A stretch of DNA of 64,000 bases from Actinomycetota bacterium (GTDB lineage: Bacteria; Actinomycetota; Acidimicrobiia; Acidimicrobiales; Iamiaceae), in contig JACPNX010000023.1 in NCBI GenBank assembly GCA_016185275.1, positions 124,001-188,000 of the forward strand, in the 5' to 3' direction. This document shows, one piece after another, positions 15,723 to 24,381 of the stretch. The number at the start of each line of letters is the position of its first letter. The stretch's first letter is position 1. Below the pieces are notes generated by a model. The model made no database searches. It was not told where the DNA came from and was given only the letters and a program-made list of their open reading frames with translations. The position numbers and the translations under genes were made by a program.

Positions 15723-17314
15723 CCGAGCCCGGCGCCCACGATGGGCTCCAGCGTGAGCCCGTCGTGGTCGGCGAGCACCCGGTCGAGCCAGTAGCGGCTC
15801 TCGAACAGCGCGTACCGCGAGCCGTCGGCCCGCTCGTACACGGCCACACCAGGCATGGCGCGCAGCGCCGGCGCGCTGGGCTCGTCGGTCCGGCGGGCCA
15901 CGGTGTACGCCGTGGGGCTGAGCGTGGCCGGCGCCCCGAACTCGTGCTCCAGCCGGTGTGCCGCCACCTCGAACTGCATGGGCCCGACGGCGGCGAGGAT
16001 CGGCGCCTGGTCACCGAGGTCGGGGTCGCGCAGCACCTGGACGACCCCCTCCTCGTCGAGCTGCGCGATGCCCTTGCGGAACTGCTTGAAGCGCCCCGTG
16101 TCGCGTGGTCGCGCCACCGAGAAGTGCTCGGGCGCGAAGCTCGGGATGGCCGGGAAGGCAACGTGCGGTTCGAGGTAGAGCGTGTCGCCGACCCGGACCT
16201 CCGTCGCGTTCACGAGGCCGACGACGTCCCCGGGCCACGCCTCTTCCACCGTCTCGCGCTCCTGGCCGAACACGGAGTGGGCGTACTTGGTGGCGAACGG
16301 GCGATGCGTCTGGGCGTGGGTGACGACCATCCCGCGCTCGAAGTGGCCCGAGCACACGCGCACGAAGGCGATCCGGTCACGATGGGCGGGATCCATGTTG
16401 GCCTGGACCTTGAACACGAACCCGGAGAACGGCGCATCGAGCGACCGCGGTTTGGCCGCCTCGTCCAGGCGCGGTGACGGCGCAGGGGCGAGGTCGATCA
16501 CCGCGTCGAGGAGGACGCGGACCCCGAAGTTGGTGAGCGCGGAGCCGAAGAACGTCGGCGACGACTCACCCCCGAGGAACAGCTCGCTGTCGTGGTCGGC
16601 CCCGACCTCGTCCAGCAGGGCCAGCTCCTCGGCCGCAACCTCCCAGGCGGTGCCCTCTTCGCGGGCGGCCCGCTCGCTGTCGACGACCTCCTCCGGCGCC
16701 ATGGTCGCGCCCCGAGCCACGCGGGTGAAGCGGACGTACTCACCCGTGCGCCGGTCCACCACGCCCCGGAAGTCGCCGGCCGGCCCGACCGGCCACGTCA
16801 CCGGAGTGGGGGTGACACCGATGCGGCCCTCGATCTCGTCGAGCAGGGCGAGGGGCTCGCGTCCGGGACGGTCCCACTTGTTGACGAAGGTCAGCAGCGG
16901 CACGCCTCGGGCGTGGCAGACCTCGAAGAGCTTCAACGTCTGGGGCTCGATGCCCTTTGCGGCGTCGAGGACCATGACGGCGGCGTCGGCCGCGGCGAGC
17001 ACGCGGTAGGTGTCCTCCGAGAAGTCCCGGTGGCCCGGCGTGTCCAGGAGGTTGACGACGTGCCCCCGGTAGCGGAATTGCAGGACGGTCGAGGTGATGG
17101 AGATACCGCGCTGGCGCTCCAGGGCCATCCAGTCCGAGGTCGCGGCCCGCCGGTCTCCTCGAGCCTTGACCGTGCCCGCCCCCGCGGTGAGCGCTCCGCC
17201 GTAGAGGAGGAACTTCTCGGTGAGCGTCGTCTTGCCTGCGTCGGGGTGGGAGATGATCGCGAACGTGCGCCGCCGAGTGGCCTCGGCGGCGGCGTCGCCG
17301 GGCATGGGCGGCAT
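15716..17314 (-). CDS. prfC: Peptide chain release factor 3 (translational GTPase)
   Basis: This encodes 532 residues from the ATG at 17314 (a GTG at 17368 would add 18). GTPase motifs are clear: AIISHPDAGKTTLTE (P-loop), ERQRGISIT (switch I), LDTPGHRDF (switch II) and FVNKWDR (NKxD). The downstream EF-Tu-like barrel and RF3 C-terminal region (QFEVAAHRLEHEFGAP) are full length. RF3 recycles RF1 and RF2 from ribosomes after peptide release. The gene stands alone, convergent with sodA and divergent from the M23 gene. Confidence 0.92.
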   Translation of the reverse strand: MPPMPGDAAAEATRRRTFAIISHPDAGKTTLTEKFLLYGGALTAGAGTVKARGDRRAATSDWMALERQRGISITSTVLQFRYRGHVVNLLDTPGHRDFSEDTYRVLAAADAAVMVLDAAKGIEPQTLKLFEVCHARGVPLLTFVNKWDRPGREPLALLDEIEGRIGVTPTPVTWPVGPAGDFRGVVDRRTGEYVRFTRVARGATMAPEEVVDSERAAREEGTAWEVAAEELALLDEVGADHDSELFLGGESSPTFFGSALTNFGVRVLLDAVIDLAPAPSPRLDEAAKPRSLDAPFSGFVFKVQANMDPAHRDRIAFVRVCSGHFERGMVVTHAQTHRPFATKYAHSVFGQERETVEEAWPGDVVGLVNATEVRVGDTLYLEPHVAFPAIPSFAPEHFSVARPRDTGRFKQFRKGIAQLDEEGVVQVLRDPDLGDQAPILAAVGPMQFEVAAHRLEHEFGAPATLSPTAYTVARRTDEPSAPALRAMPGVAVYERADGSRYALFESRYWLDRVLADHDGLTLEPIVGAGLGG

Positions 17315-17535
17315 GACCGTCGAGGGTACCGGCGCGCGGTCCGGGGCGACCGCGACGTCCTTGCGCACTCAAGGGTGCGGGCTGGCGGCCGACGGGAACA
17401 GCGTCGGCGCCGGGAGGCCACCCCGTTCTGGCCCATCCGGTCGCAACGGCGTAACGTCACCGCAACATTCGGCCACCACACCGCACCGCGCCCCACGCCG
17501 ACCACCCCGCCCCACTGCCGCAGGAGTTCGCGCCC

Positions 17536-18879
17536 ATGGAGCCGACCGGCCCCCAGGTCCACGCCCAACCCGGAGGTGCCGCTCGCCGGCGCTTCAGCCG
17601 TGCGTTGGCCGCCGTCCTCACGTTGGTCGTGACCGCGCTGGCCGCAGCCGGCCCGTCCGGCCGCCCGGCTGGTGCCGCGGTCGATTGCTCCGACCGCTAC
17701 TACTCGCCCGACCTCGCCACCCGAGTCGTGAAGCCGATGACGTATCCGGTCATCGGTGGTGGCACCCGGCTCCGCAACTACGGCGACGACCGGGGCGATC
17801 ACATCCACGCCGGGGAGGACATCCTCGGCAAGAAGCTCCAGAAGCTGGTCGCCGTCACCAGCGGCACCGTGGTCCGGGTCAAGTACGCGACCGACGGCAA
17901 CTACGTCTACATCCAGGGCGACGACGGCTGGATCTACGGCTACCTGCACATCAACAACGACACGCCGGGGACCGACGACGGCAAGAACCCGGCGCAATGG
18001 GCGTTCGGGCCGGGCATCGTGGTGGGGGCCCGGGTGAGCCGAGGGCAGCTGGTCGCCTACATGGGCGACAGCGGCAACGCCGAGTCGGTCGGGGCGATGG
18101 TCCACTTCGAGATCCGCAAGCCGAACTGCAAGTGGTACTGGGCCCAGGCCGTCGATCCCGCGCCGAGCCTCGACGCCGCGACCGTTCCCACCGACCGCGT
18201 CCCGGCCGACACCTTCCGCCCGTGGACGGCGCCCGACCCGCTCGTCAAGCGGCAGTACGCCGACTTCCTCGGGCGGCCTGTCTCCTCCAGTTCGCTCACG
18301 TCGTGGCGCGACAAGCTCGACTCGGGTGATCTGACGCCCGAGCAGTTCGTCGCCGCAGTTGTGGCCGGCAGCGAAGCGCAGTCCCGCAACGGTGCGCTCG
18401 TGCGCCTGTACAAGGCGGTGTTCCTGCGCCTTCCGGACCACACCGGCTACCAGTACTGGCTCGGCAAGGTCCGCTCGGGCATGAGCCTGCGGGACGTCGC
18501 CGAGGTGTTCGCTTCGTCCGGGGAGTTCCGGAGCCGGTACGGCGCCCTGTCGAACGGGGACTACGTCGACCTCGTCTACCAGAACGTCCTGGGCAGAGCG
18601 CCCGACGCCGGCGGACGGGCCTACTGGATCGGCCAGCTCCAGTCCGGGCTCACCCGCGGCGGCCTCATGGTGCAGTTCTCGGAGTCGACGGAGAACAAGG
18701 CCAGGACCGCGACGACGGCCGGGATCGTGGTCGTCCACGACGCCATGCTCGGTCGCATGATCTCGGACGACTCGGAGGCGACCTGGCGCTGGAAGGTGGC
18801 CGCGGGCTCCGCGACGATCGAGTCACTCGTCCGCCAGCTCCGCTACAGCGACGAGTACGCCGCCCGCGTCGGCGCCTGA
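17536..18879 (+). CDS. Secreted M23-like protein with DUF4214 repeats
   Basis: This encodes 447 residues. A signal peptide is likely (Arg-rich start, then ALAAVLTLVVTALAAAGP, cleavage near residue 48). Residues about 70-210 form an M23/LytM-like fold with HIHAGEDI, YLHIN and VHFEIR. In active LytM the last motif is HxHFE. Here the first His position is Met, so hydrolase activity is doubtful. Residues about 230-445 contain two or three DUF4214 units (QYADFLGRPVSSSSLTSW; YKAVFLRLPDHTGYQYWL; YQNVLGRAPDAGGRAYW). This domain is common in large secreted actinobacterial and S-layer-like proteins. It probably binds or remodels the envelope. Confidence 0.8.
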   Translation: MEPTGPQVHAQPGGAARRRFSRALAAVLTLVVTALAAAGPSGRPAGAAVDCSDRYYSPDLATRVVKPMTYPVIGGGTRLRNYGDDRGDHIHAGEDILGKKLQKLVAVTSGTVVRVKYATDGNYVYIQGDDGWIYGYLHINNDTPGTDDGKNPAQWAFGPGIVVGARVSRGQLVAYMGDSGNAESVGAMVHFEIRKPNCKWYWAQAVDPAPSLDAATVPTDRVPADTFRPWTAPDPLVKRQYADFLGRPVSSSSLTSWRDKLDSGDLTPEQFVAAVVAGSEAQSRNGALVRLYKAVFLRLPDHTGYQYWLGKVRSGMSLRDVAEVFASSGEFRSRYGALSNGDYVDLVYQNVLGRAPDAGGRAYWIGQLQSGLTRGGLMVQFSESTENKARTATTAGIVVVHDAMLGRMISDDSEATWRWKVAAGSATIESLVRQLRYSDEYAARVGA

Positions 18880-18909
18880 ACCGAGCGCGGCGCGCGCCAT
18901 GCTGGCGCG

Positions 18910-19713
18910 ATGACCATCGCCCCACCCGCCGACCCCGACCTGGTCGAGGAGGCCGTCGCGCTCGCCCGGCTCGCCGGTGAGCTCTCGCTGGGCTGGTTCC
19001 GGCGCCGCGATCTGTCGATCGACCACAAGGACGACGGCACCCCCGTGACCGCCGCCGACCGCGCCGCCGAACGGGCACTCCGGGAGGAGATCGGCGCTCG
19101 CCACCCCGACGACGGCGTGCTCGGTGAGGAGGAACCGGAAGCGGCCGGCACGAGCGGACGGCGCTGGATCGTCGATCCGATCGACGGAACGAAGGCCTTC
19201 ACCCATGGCGTGCCGCTGTACGCCAACCTCGTCGCGGTCGAAGACGAGCACGGCATCGCGGTCGGTGTGATCAACCTGCCGGCGCTCGGGGAGACGGTGT
19301 GGGCCGGGCGCGGCCGGGGCTGCTGGTGCGACGGTCGACCGGCTCGGGTCAGCGAACGCTCGGAGCTCGGCGGCGCCTACGTCTCGACGTCGGGGCTGTC
19401 GACGTGGTCCGACGGTGCGCTGGTCGCGGCCCGCGCCGCCGGCCTGAAGCTGCGCACCTGGGGCGACGGCTACGGCTACGCGCTGGTCGCCACGGGGCGG
19501 GTGGAGGCCATGGTCGATCCCGTTGCCGCCCTCTACGACCTCGCGCCGATGCCCGTCATCATCGGCGAGGCGGGCGGCCGATTCTCGAGCCTGAGCGGGG
19601 ACGCGCACCCCGGGCGAGGCAACGGGTTCGCCTCGAACGGGCGCCTGCACGCTCCGCTCCTCGATGCGCTGGGCGGGACGTCGACCGTACGTCCCGGGGC
19701 CGTGGTCCCGTAG
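18910..19713 (+). CDS. Inositol-monophosphatase-family phosphatase (HisN-like)
   Basis: This encodes 267 residues. Metal-binding motifs of the family are present: GEE at about residues 74-76, WIVDPIDGTKAFTHG, and the C-terminal DPVAALYDLAP in place of WD-A-P. The DGTKAF context is closer to histidinol-phosphatase HisN or fructose-bisphosphatase-like members than to SuhB. It starts 30 bases after the M23 gene, on the same strand, probably co-transcribed. The substrate is not certain: histidinol phosphate, inositol phosphate or PAP are all possible. Confidence 0.85.
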   Translation: MTIAPPADPDLVEEAVALARLAGELSLGWFRRRDLSIDHKDDGTPVTAADRAAERALREEIGARHPDDGVLGEEEPEAAGTSGRRWIVDPIDGTKAFTHGVPLYANLVAVEDEHGIAVGVINLPALGETVWAGRGRGCWCDGRPARVSERSELGGAYVSTSGLSTWSDGALVAARAAGLKLRTWGDGYGYALVATGRVEAMVDPVAALYDLAPMPVIIGEAGGRFSSLSGDAHPGRGNGFASNGRLHAPLLDALGGTSTVRPGAVVP

Positions 19714-19747
19714 CGGGCGTCAACCCGCTGCGGTCCCGTAGCGGGCG
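19704..19747 (+). repeat. 16-base direct repeat and hairpin at the hisN-like stop
   Basis: GGTCCCGTAGCGGGCG occurs at 19704-19719 and 19732-19747. The first copy contains the TAG stop. AGCGGG (19712-19717) and CCCGCT (19724-19729) form a short stem between them. It may act as a terminator or reflect a small duplication. Confidence 0.5.
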
Positions 19748-19871
19748 GCACCGGAAACCGGCCCGGCTCGTGCGGTCGCGCCGCCGGGCGCTTTGCCCAA
19801 CCGGCCGGGCGGCGCCCGAAACCTGGGAACGGTGCTCAACGGACCCTCACGCGAGCCGATTGGATGCGCTC

Positions 19872-20453
19872 ATGGCGCTCGACGAACTCGTGGCAGTGCT
19901 CCAGCGAGAGCGAGAGCTGCTCGACCAGCTGCGGTTTCGGTTCATCGAGACCCGCCTGCTCCTGGCCGCCCGCGAGGTGCGCTACCTCGGGTGGGCCACG
20001 GCCGAGGCGGAGCAGGCCCGCCGGCGAGCCCGAGAGACGGATCTGGTGCGGGCTGCGGCCGTCCAACGGTGGGGTTCGGCCGGCGTGCGCACCGGCGTTC
20101 CCACGTTGCGGGAGCTGGCCACGGCGGTCGGGGGGCCGGTCGCCGGCATCCTGCGGGACCACCACGACGGTCTCTGCACCACCGTGTCGGAGATCGAGGT
20201 GATCGGGCACCGCAATGCCGAGCTGGCCCGGGCCGGGATCCGCGAGCTGGCTGACCAGGCGGAATCCGTGCCCACGATGGCAGCTCGGGCCTCGCCGGCG
20301 GCCGCCTCGGTTGCGCTTTCCTTGCCGGACGCCCGAGAGCTGCTCGAGGACGGCATGGACCTCACCGCGCTGGCCACGGAGGGCGCCTACCAGGAGGTCA
20401 TCACGCTCGCCGGCCGGCTCCGGATGCCTGCCCTCCTCGCCTTCCTCCGCTGA
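19872..20453 (+). CDS. FlgN-like helical protein
   Basis: This encodes 193 residues, almost all helical, with an N-terminal coiled coil (LVAVLQRERELLDQLRFRF) and the TLRELATAVGGPVAGIL and NAELARAGIREL pattern seen in FlgN flagellar export chaperones. The ATG at 19872 is chosen; a TTG lies 12 bases upstream. It converges with the FliA/WhiG-type sigma gene, which supports a motility role. Similarity is by pattern only, so the identification is tentative. No other flagellar gene lies in the window. Confidence 0.5.
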   Translation: MALDELVAVLQRERELLDQLRFRFIETRLLLAAREVRYLGWATAEAEQARRRARETDLVRAAAVQRWGSAGVRTGVPTLRELATAVGGPVAGILRDHHDGLCTTVSEIEVIGHRNAELARAGIRELADQAESVPTMAARASPAAASVALSLPDARELLEDGMDLTALATEGAYQEVITLAGRLRMPALLAFLR

Positions 20454-20532
20454 CCCGCGTCTGGAGGCGGCGACCGCTCGCCCGCTCGGCCGCGCCGCCG
20501 CTCGCCCGCTCGGCCGCTCGGCGCCACGCGAC

Positions 20533-20562
20533 GCAGCCCCGGCCAGGGCCGGCCGGGGCTGC
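20533..20562. terminator. Strong 12-base hairpin between converging genes
   Basis: GCAGCCCCGGCC-AGGGCC-GGCCGGGGCTGC is a perfect inverted repeat with a 6-base loop in the 150-base spacer between the FlgN-like gene and the sigma gene. There is no T-run, but it is well placed to terminate both. The flanking 20465-20520 is a GCTCGGCCG-rich tandem tract. Confidence 0.7.
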
Positions 20563-20603
20563 GGAGGAGGGACCTGACGGCGAGCGGCCTCGCCCGCCGT
20601 CGA

Positions 20604-21443
20604 TCAGGACGAGACGAGCTCGCGCAGGCGGTCGTGCCAGTGGCTGGCGTCGCCGATGGCGGAGGCGTACCCGGCCTTGCGCCGGCCAACGCGCCCGCTG
20701 GGCTCGTCGCTCTCGTCGGCGGGCGGGCGGTACTGCGCCTCGATGCCGTCGCGCAGCATGACGAGCGCCTCGGAGCGCAGCTGGGAGATCCGCGACTCCG
20801 TGACATCGAGCAGCTCGGCGAGATCTTGGGACTTTCGGCCCTCGAGGAAGTAGCCGACGATCACGAGCCGGTGCCGCTCGGGCAGCAGGCTGACTGCGTC
20901 GCGCAGGTAGGCGTGCAACTCGCGCATCTCGAGCTCCTCGGACGGCTCGCGGTTCGCCTGGTCGGACAAGACGTCGACCAGTGTGAGGTCCTCGTCCGCG
21001 TCGTTGACCTCGTACTCGAGCGCCAGCACGACCGAGCGGAACATGCGGTCCTGCAATCGGCTGAGCTCTTCGCGCTTCATGCCCAGCGCCAGGGCCGTCT
21101 CGTCCACGGAGGGCGTGCGCCCGAGCTGCGTCGCAAGCTGCTGCTCGACGTTCTCGAGCCGGCGGGCGAGCGTGCGGACCGATCGAGGCGCCCAGTCGGC
21201 GGCCCGTACGGCATCGAGGATCGCGCCCCGGATGCGCTGAGCGGCGAACCGATCGAACGGGACCCCGCGGGACTCGTCGTACCGCCGGGCCGCCTCCACC
21301 AGGCCGAGGGCGCCCGCGGTCGCGAGCTCCTCCCGGTCGACGTGGCGCGGGAAGTGCACGGCCACCTGGAAGACCACGTGCCGCACCAGCGGCAGATGCT
21401 CTTCGATCAGCCGGTGCAACTCCTGCTCGTCACGCTGCGTCAT
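20604..21443 (-). CDS. FliA/WhiG-family sigma factor
   Basis: This encodes 279 residues from an ATG preceded by GGGGAG. Region 2 (LPLVRHVVFQVAVHFPRHVDREEL; GLVEAARRYDESRGVPFDRFA) is followed by region 3 and then region 4 with LPERHRLVIVGYFLEGRKSQ and LDVTESRISQLRSEAL. This sigma-28-type architecture lacks region 1.1. Such factors direct flagellar genes or, in Streptomyces, sporulation (WhiG). The FlgN-like neighbour favours motility. A 450-base untranslated spacer precedes it. Confidence 0.88.
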   Translation of the reverse strand: MTQRDEQELHRLIEEHLPLVRHVVFQVAVHFPRHVDREELATAGALGLVEAARRYDESRGVPFDRFAAQRIRGAILDAVRAADWAPRSVRTLARRLENVEQQLATQLGRTPSVDETALALGMKREELSRLQDRMFRSVVLALEYEVNDADEDLTLVDVLSDQANREPSEELEMRELHAYLRDAVSLLPERHRLVIVGYFLEGRKSQDLAELLDVTESRISQLRSEALVMLRDGIEAQYRPPADESDEPSGRVGRRKAGYASAIGDASHWHDRLRELVSS

Positions 21444-21893
21444 TGCGACTCCCCTTTTCTCGCCATCGCTTCGGCTCCCCCTGGTGTCGCGCCCGGTGAG
21501 ATGCCCCGTGTGCCGATCTCGGTCCTCCACCCGGCTGACCAGCGAGAGTCACTGTACGAACACGGAGCGCGGGAAGTATACGGGCCGAACGGCTCATCTG
21601 CCCGACCGTCAGCGGCGGTGCACCGGTACGGGGAAACGGCGGAACCGCACGACGTGACGCGATACGGCCCCTCATCGCGTCCCGTTGCGCGTCCTCCGGG
21701 CCACAGACGGTTGCCGCCCCGGCATCCGCTTTGCTACCCCGTCTTCCGCCTCCTGGTCGCGGCGCGGCCGGGCGGTAGCCAGGTGCTTCTTCGGTTGTCG
21801 GGGCGCACGCGACGCTCGCGAGCGGAATGGGCGTGTGGCCACGCGGCCCGGCGGCCGGCACGCAGCGTGGCCAGGGGCGCGGGCCGCCGTCAG
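21444..21893. other. 450-base gene-free spacer upstream of the sigma gene
   Basis: No convincing coding frame is seen. It contains the promoter and leader of the sigma gene on the minus strand. A 6-base stem AGACGG/CCGTCT at 21705-21710 and 21739-21744 encloses a smaller GCC/GGC hairpin and a GTAGCAAAGC loop segment (minus strand). This could be a structured RNA, but I could not match it to a known riboswitch. CCGTATAC near 21575-21583 is relatively AT-rich and could be part of a promoter. Confidence 0.4.
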
Positions 21894-22883
21894 TCAGGCC
21901 GCCTGCCGACCGTCGAAGACCGCGGCCTTCACGCCCCGGCCTGCGAGGTCGGTCAGGAACGACACCGGGTCGACGAGCTCGGCCAGGCCGGCCGCGCCCG
22001 TGCGCTCGAGGTTCCTGTTCGCGGCGCGCACCGCTACCAACGCGGCGACGGCTCCGGCCGCCACGGCCGGACGGTCCATCGCGCCGTAGACGACGACCTC
22101 GCTGCGACCGTCCCGTTGCCCGCGGATCTCGACCCGAACCGCCCCGGAGGCACCCTCGGGGTGGGGCGGCCGCAGCATCGGTAGCCATGCGGTCAGCCGG
22201 TCGCGCCGGTTAGCCGCCACGCGGGCGGTGACGCGACCGACGCCCGGCAGGGCGTTGGTCAGCAGCACGGCGTCGGGCAACGACGCGCGGTAGCAATCCG
22301 CGGGCCCGACCGGGTCCGGGAACCAGCACAGCTCGCGGCCCGAGCCACCCGCGCGCTGTTGCCAACCGCCATCGCGCCAGTCGATGGCCACGTCGCCGAG
22401 GGCCCGATGATGCTGTCGGGCGCAGGCCGGTCCGCCCGTGCCCGACTTCGCGACGTGGATCTCGTCCACCCGGTCGAACAGCGCGGCGCCATGGCGCGCC
22501 AGCACGCACGTCAGCCCCGGTGAGAACCCCGCCCCGACGGCCACGACGGTGCTGCGAGCCTCAGCCAGAGGACCGAGGTCGAGCAGCGCACGCACGTCAC
22601 CCACGGAGTCGGAGGTGGAGACGACGGCTACGCCTGCGGCGACGAGGGCGCGGGCGGTGTCGGCGTGCTCCCCAGCGGGCCCGGCGAGCACCACGGCGTC
22701 GACCTCGGCCGCTCCCGGAGGAGACGAGGCGATCGTCGCCACGGGGCCCAGCGATGCTGCGACCTCGCGAGCCCGATCGAGCTGCGGCGCAAAGAGGACG
22801 ACGCCTTCCATTCCCGCCGTCGAAGCCAGTTGGCGGGCCGCCCTAGCTCCGACGGCACCAAGACCCACCACGCCGATGCGCAT
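21894..22883 (-). CDS. NAD(P)-binding oxidoreductase, saccharopine-dehydrogenase-like
   Basis: This encodes 329 residues. It begins MRIGVVGLGAVGARAARQL, a Rossmann GxGxxG nucleotide-binding motif, with a second conserved stretch AVVLAGPAGEHADTARALV around residues 70-90 typical of dehydrogenases that test for a prior residue or sugar ring. The substrate is unknown. The start codon overlaps the stop of a 45-residue ORF (TGATG), so the two are coupled. Confidence 0.75.
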   Translation of the reverse strand: MRIGVVGLGAVGARAARQLASTAGMEGVVLFAPQLDRAREVAASLGPVATIASSPPGAAEVDAVVLAGPAGEHADTARALVAAGVAVVSTSDSVGDVRALLDLGPLAEARSTVVAVGAGFSPGLTCVLARHGAALFDRVDEIHVAKSGTGGPACARQHHRALGDVAIDWRDGGWQQRAGGSGRELCWFPDPVGPADCYRASLPDAVLLTNALPGVGRVTARVAANRRDRLTAWLPMLRPPHPEGASGAVRVEIRGQRDGRSEVVVYGAMDRPAVAAGAVAALVAVRAANRNLERTGAAGLAELVDPVSFLTDLAGRGVKAAVFDGRQAA

Positions 22884-23020
22884 CAGCGCAGGTCGTCTCC
22901 GGCGAGCTCGCGCCATCCCCCGGTCTGCGGAGGGGTGCCCCCGCTTCCTCGGAGCCGAAGCGCGGCGGCCACGATCCCGGCCGCTCCGAGAGCGACGAGC
23001 GCGCGTCGCAGCATGGTCAT
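22883..23020 (-). CDS. 45-residue microprotein with one hydrophobic segment
   Basis: The ATG at 23020 follows AAGGAG at good spacing. The frame reads MTMLRRALVALGAAGIVAAA, then a basic RLRG stretch and a short soluble tail ending DDLR. Its TGA overlaps the oxidoreductase ATG. The positive start and hydrophobic core of about 15 residues look like a small membrane anchor. It is too short to classify. Coupling and a good ribosome-binding site argue that it is translated. Confidence 0.6.
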   Translation of the reverse strand: MTMLRRALVALGAAGIVAAALRLRGSGGTPPQTGGWRELAGDDLR

Positions 23021-23076
23021 GAGCCGGACTCCTTCGATGGGCGGGCTCCCGGTCCGACGAACAGGCCGTGGAGTCG

Positions 23077-23150
<74 letters not shown>

Positions 23151-23224
23151 GAGGGCTGGTGGGGCCGGCCCGGGAGGGGTCACGGTAGCGGACGGGTACC
23201 CCGGCGGCGAGCCGGTCGGAGGGG

Positions 23225-23839
23225 TCAGCTGCGGCCGGACGAGCCATCCCCGACCGGGTCGTACCGGCGATCTTCGAGCCCCGGCGAGCCGTTGCTCGAG
23301 GCGAGAATCGGCCGCGGTCCGGCGGGCGCATCGACGAGCTCTTCTTCGATGATGATCACGCGGATGCCGCCGGTGAGCTCGCTGATTAGGTTCACGAGTG
23401 CGGTCGCGAGGACCGTGAGCATCGTGATGGCGACGACGAGGATGGCCCCGATGGCCGCCACCCGCCGGAACATGTCCTCCCCGTTGAAGGTGAAGTTCTC
23501 GAAACCGACGTCACCGAGGAAACCCGTGAGCGAGTCGACCAGACCTGTGCTGTTGGCCACGCCCCAGAGCAGCACCGTGGCGCCGAGAGCGATGACGTAG
23601 GCGCACGTGTTGAGGATGAGCGCGATCTTGAGGACCGACCACAGCTCGACACGGCGGATGACCCGGGTGACGCGTCGCGCTCGGCGCACCTGCGCGGGCC
23701 GCGCCGCCCGCGATGCGCGACGGTGCGCCGCCGGTGCGGGAGCCCCCGGGCGGTCCCCGGTGGAGTCGGTGCCCGCCAGTGGTGGCGGCGCGGGAGCCGC
23801 GCCCATCTCGGTTGTGCTCTCGAGCGCGTCCCGAGTCAT
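23225..23839 (-). CDS. DUF3566 membrane protein
   Basis: This encodes 204 residues. A long disordered Pro/Ala/Arg N-terminus (1-60) precedes two transmembrane helices (about 70-95, IALILNTCAYVIALGATVLL, and about 130-155) and a conserved VNLISELTGGIRVIIIEEEL end, the DUF3566 signature. It lies between gyrA and tRNA-Ile as in Mycobacterium (Rv0007 position). It overlaps the TadE-like gene by ATGA. Function unknown. Confidence 0.9.
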   Translation of the reverse strand: MTRDALESTTEMGAAPAPPPLAGTDSTGDRPGAPAPAAHRRASRAARPAQVRRARRVTRVIRRVELWSVLKIALILNTCAYVIALGATVLLWGVANSTGLVDSLTGFLGDVGFENFTFNGEDMFRRVAAIGAILVVAITMLTVLATALVNLISELTGGIRVIIIEEELVDAPAGPRPILASSNGSPGLEDRRYDPVGDGSSGRS

Positions 23840-24300
23840 GGTGGCAGTGTACGGGACGCCGGCCGGCGGACCCGAGCGGGAGCGCCGTGCGTGCCCACCC
23901 GGTCGGGGACGGTCGCGGTCGCCGGCGGGCAGGCGGTCGAGGTCGAGTTCGGTACGGGAGCGGCGGGCACGGCGAGGGCGCGGGCGCGCGCTGTCGCCGT
24001 CCGATCCCCGACCCGTACCGAGACCAGCACGTCACCGCCGCTCACGGTGTAGCGGTCGAGACGCCCGCCGTTCGCGACGGCCAGCCGCTCCGCCTCGGCG
24101 CGCCCCCCTTCGACACCGGCGAGGGCTGCGGCGTCCGCGGCGGTTCGGGCGCGCGCGCCTTCGATGATCCGTTGACCGCCGTGCACCACGGCCAAGGCGA
24201 CCATGGCAGCCAGGACCGCCGTGGCGGCGGTCAGAACTGTGGCCGCGCCGCGCTGGCGACCGACCCGAGGCACACAGGCGTGCAGATCGTGCACCGCCAC
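23836..24300 (-). CDS. TadE/TadG-like pseudopilin-type protein
   Basis: This encodes 154 residues. An N-terminal RQRGAATVLTAATAVLAAMV leader and single membrane helix is followed by GARARTAADAAALAGV, the hallmark of TadE-like proteins in actinobacteria (membrane anchor, then an A-rich helix). The C-terminal third is low-complexity Pro/Thr. Its stop overlaps the DUF3566 start. Placement of such a gene inside the gyrA-DUF3566 block is unusual compared with Mycobacterium. No tad ATPase or other pilus genes are nearby. Confidence 0.65.
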   Translation of the reverse strand: MAVHDLHACVPRVGRQRGAATVLTAATAVLAAMVALAVVHGGQRIIEGARARTAADAAALAGVEGGRAEAERLAVANGGRLDRYTVSGGDVLVSVRVGDRTATARARALAVPAAPVPNSTSTACPPATATVPDRVGTHGAPARVRRPASRTLPP

Positions 24301-24359
24301 CTCCCGGAAGCGAGGATGAGAGGCGCCGCAGACACGGCGCCGAACGCGGCGAAGGAGGG

Positions 24360-24375
24360 GGCGCCGCGGGGCGCC
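24360..24375. terminator. Short GC hairpin after gyrA
   Basis: GGCGCC-GCGG-GGCGCC lies 7 bases beyond the gyrA stop (minus strand) and before the TadE-like gene. It has 6-base arms and no T-run. It may attenuate rather than end transcription. Confidence 0.3.
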
Positions 24376-24381
24376 GACGGG

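Noticed and set aside
21706-21743. Possible c-di-GMP (GEMM) riboswitch because of GCAAAGC
   Set aside because: The order and pairing of the conserved GEMM blocks do not fit, so I report only an unclassified stem.
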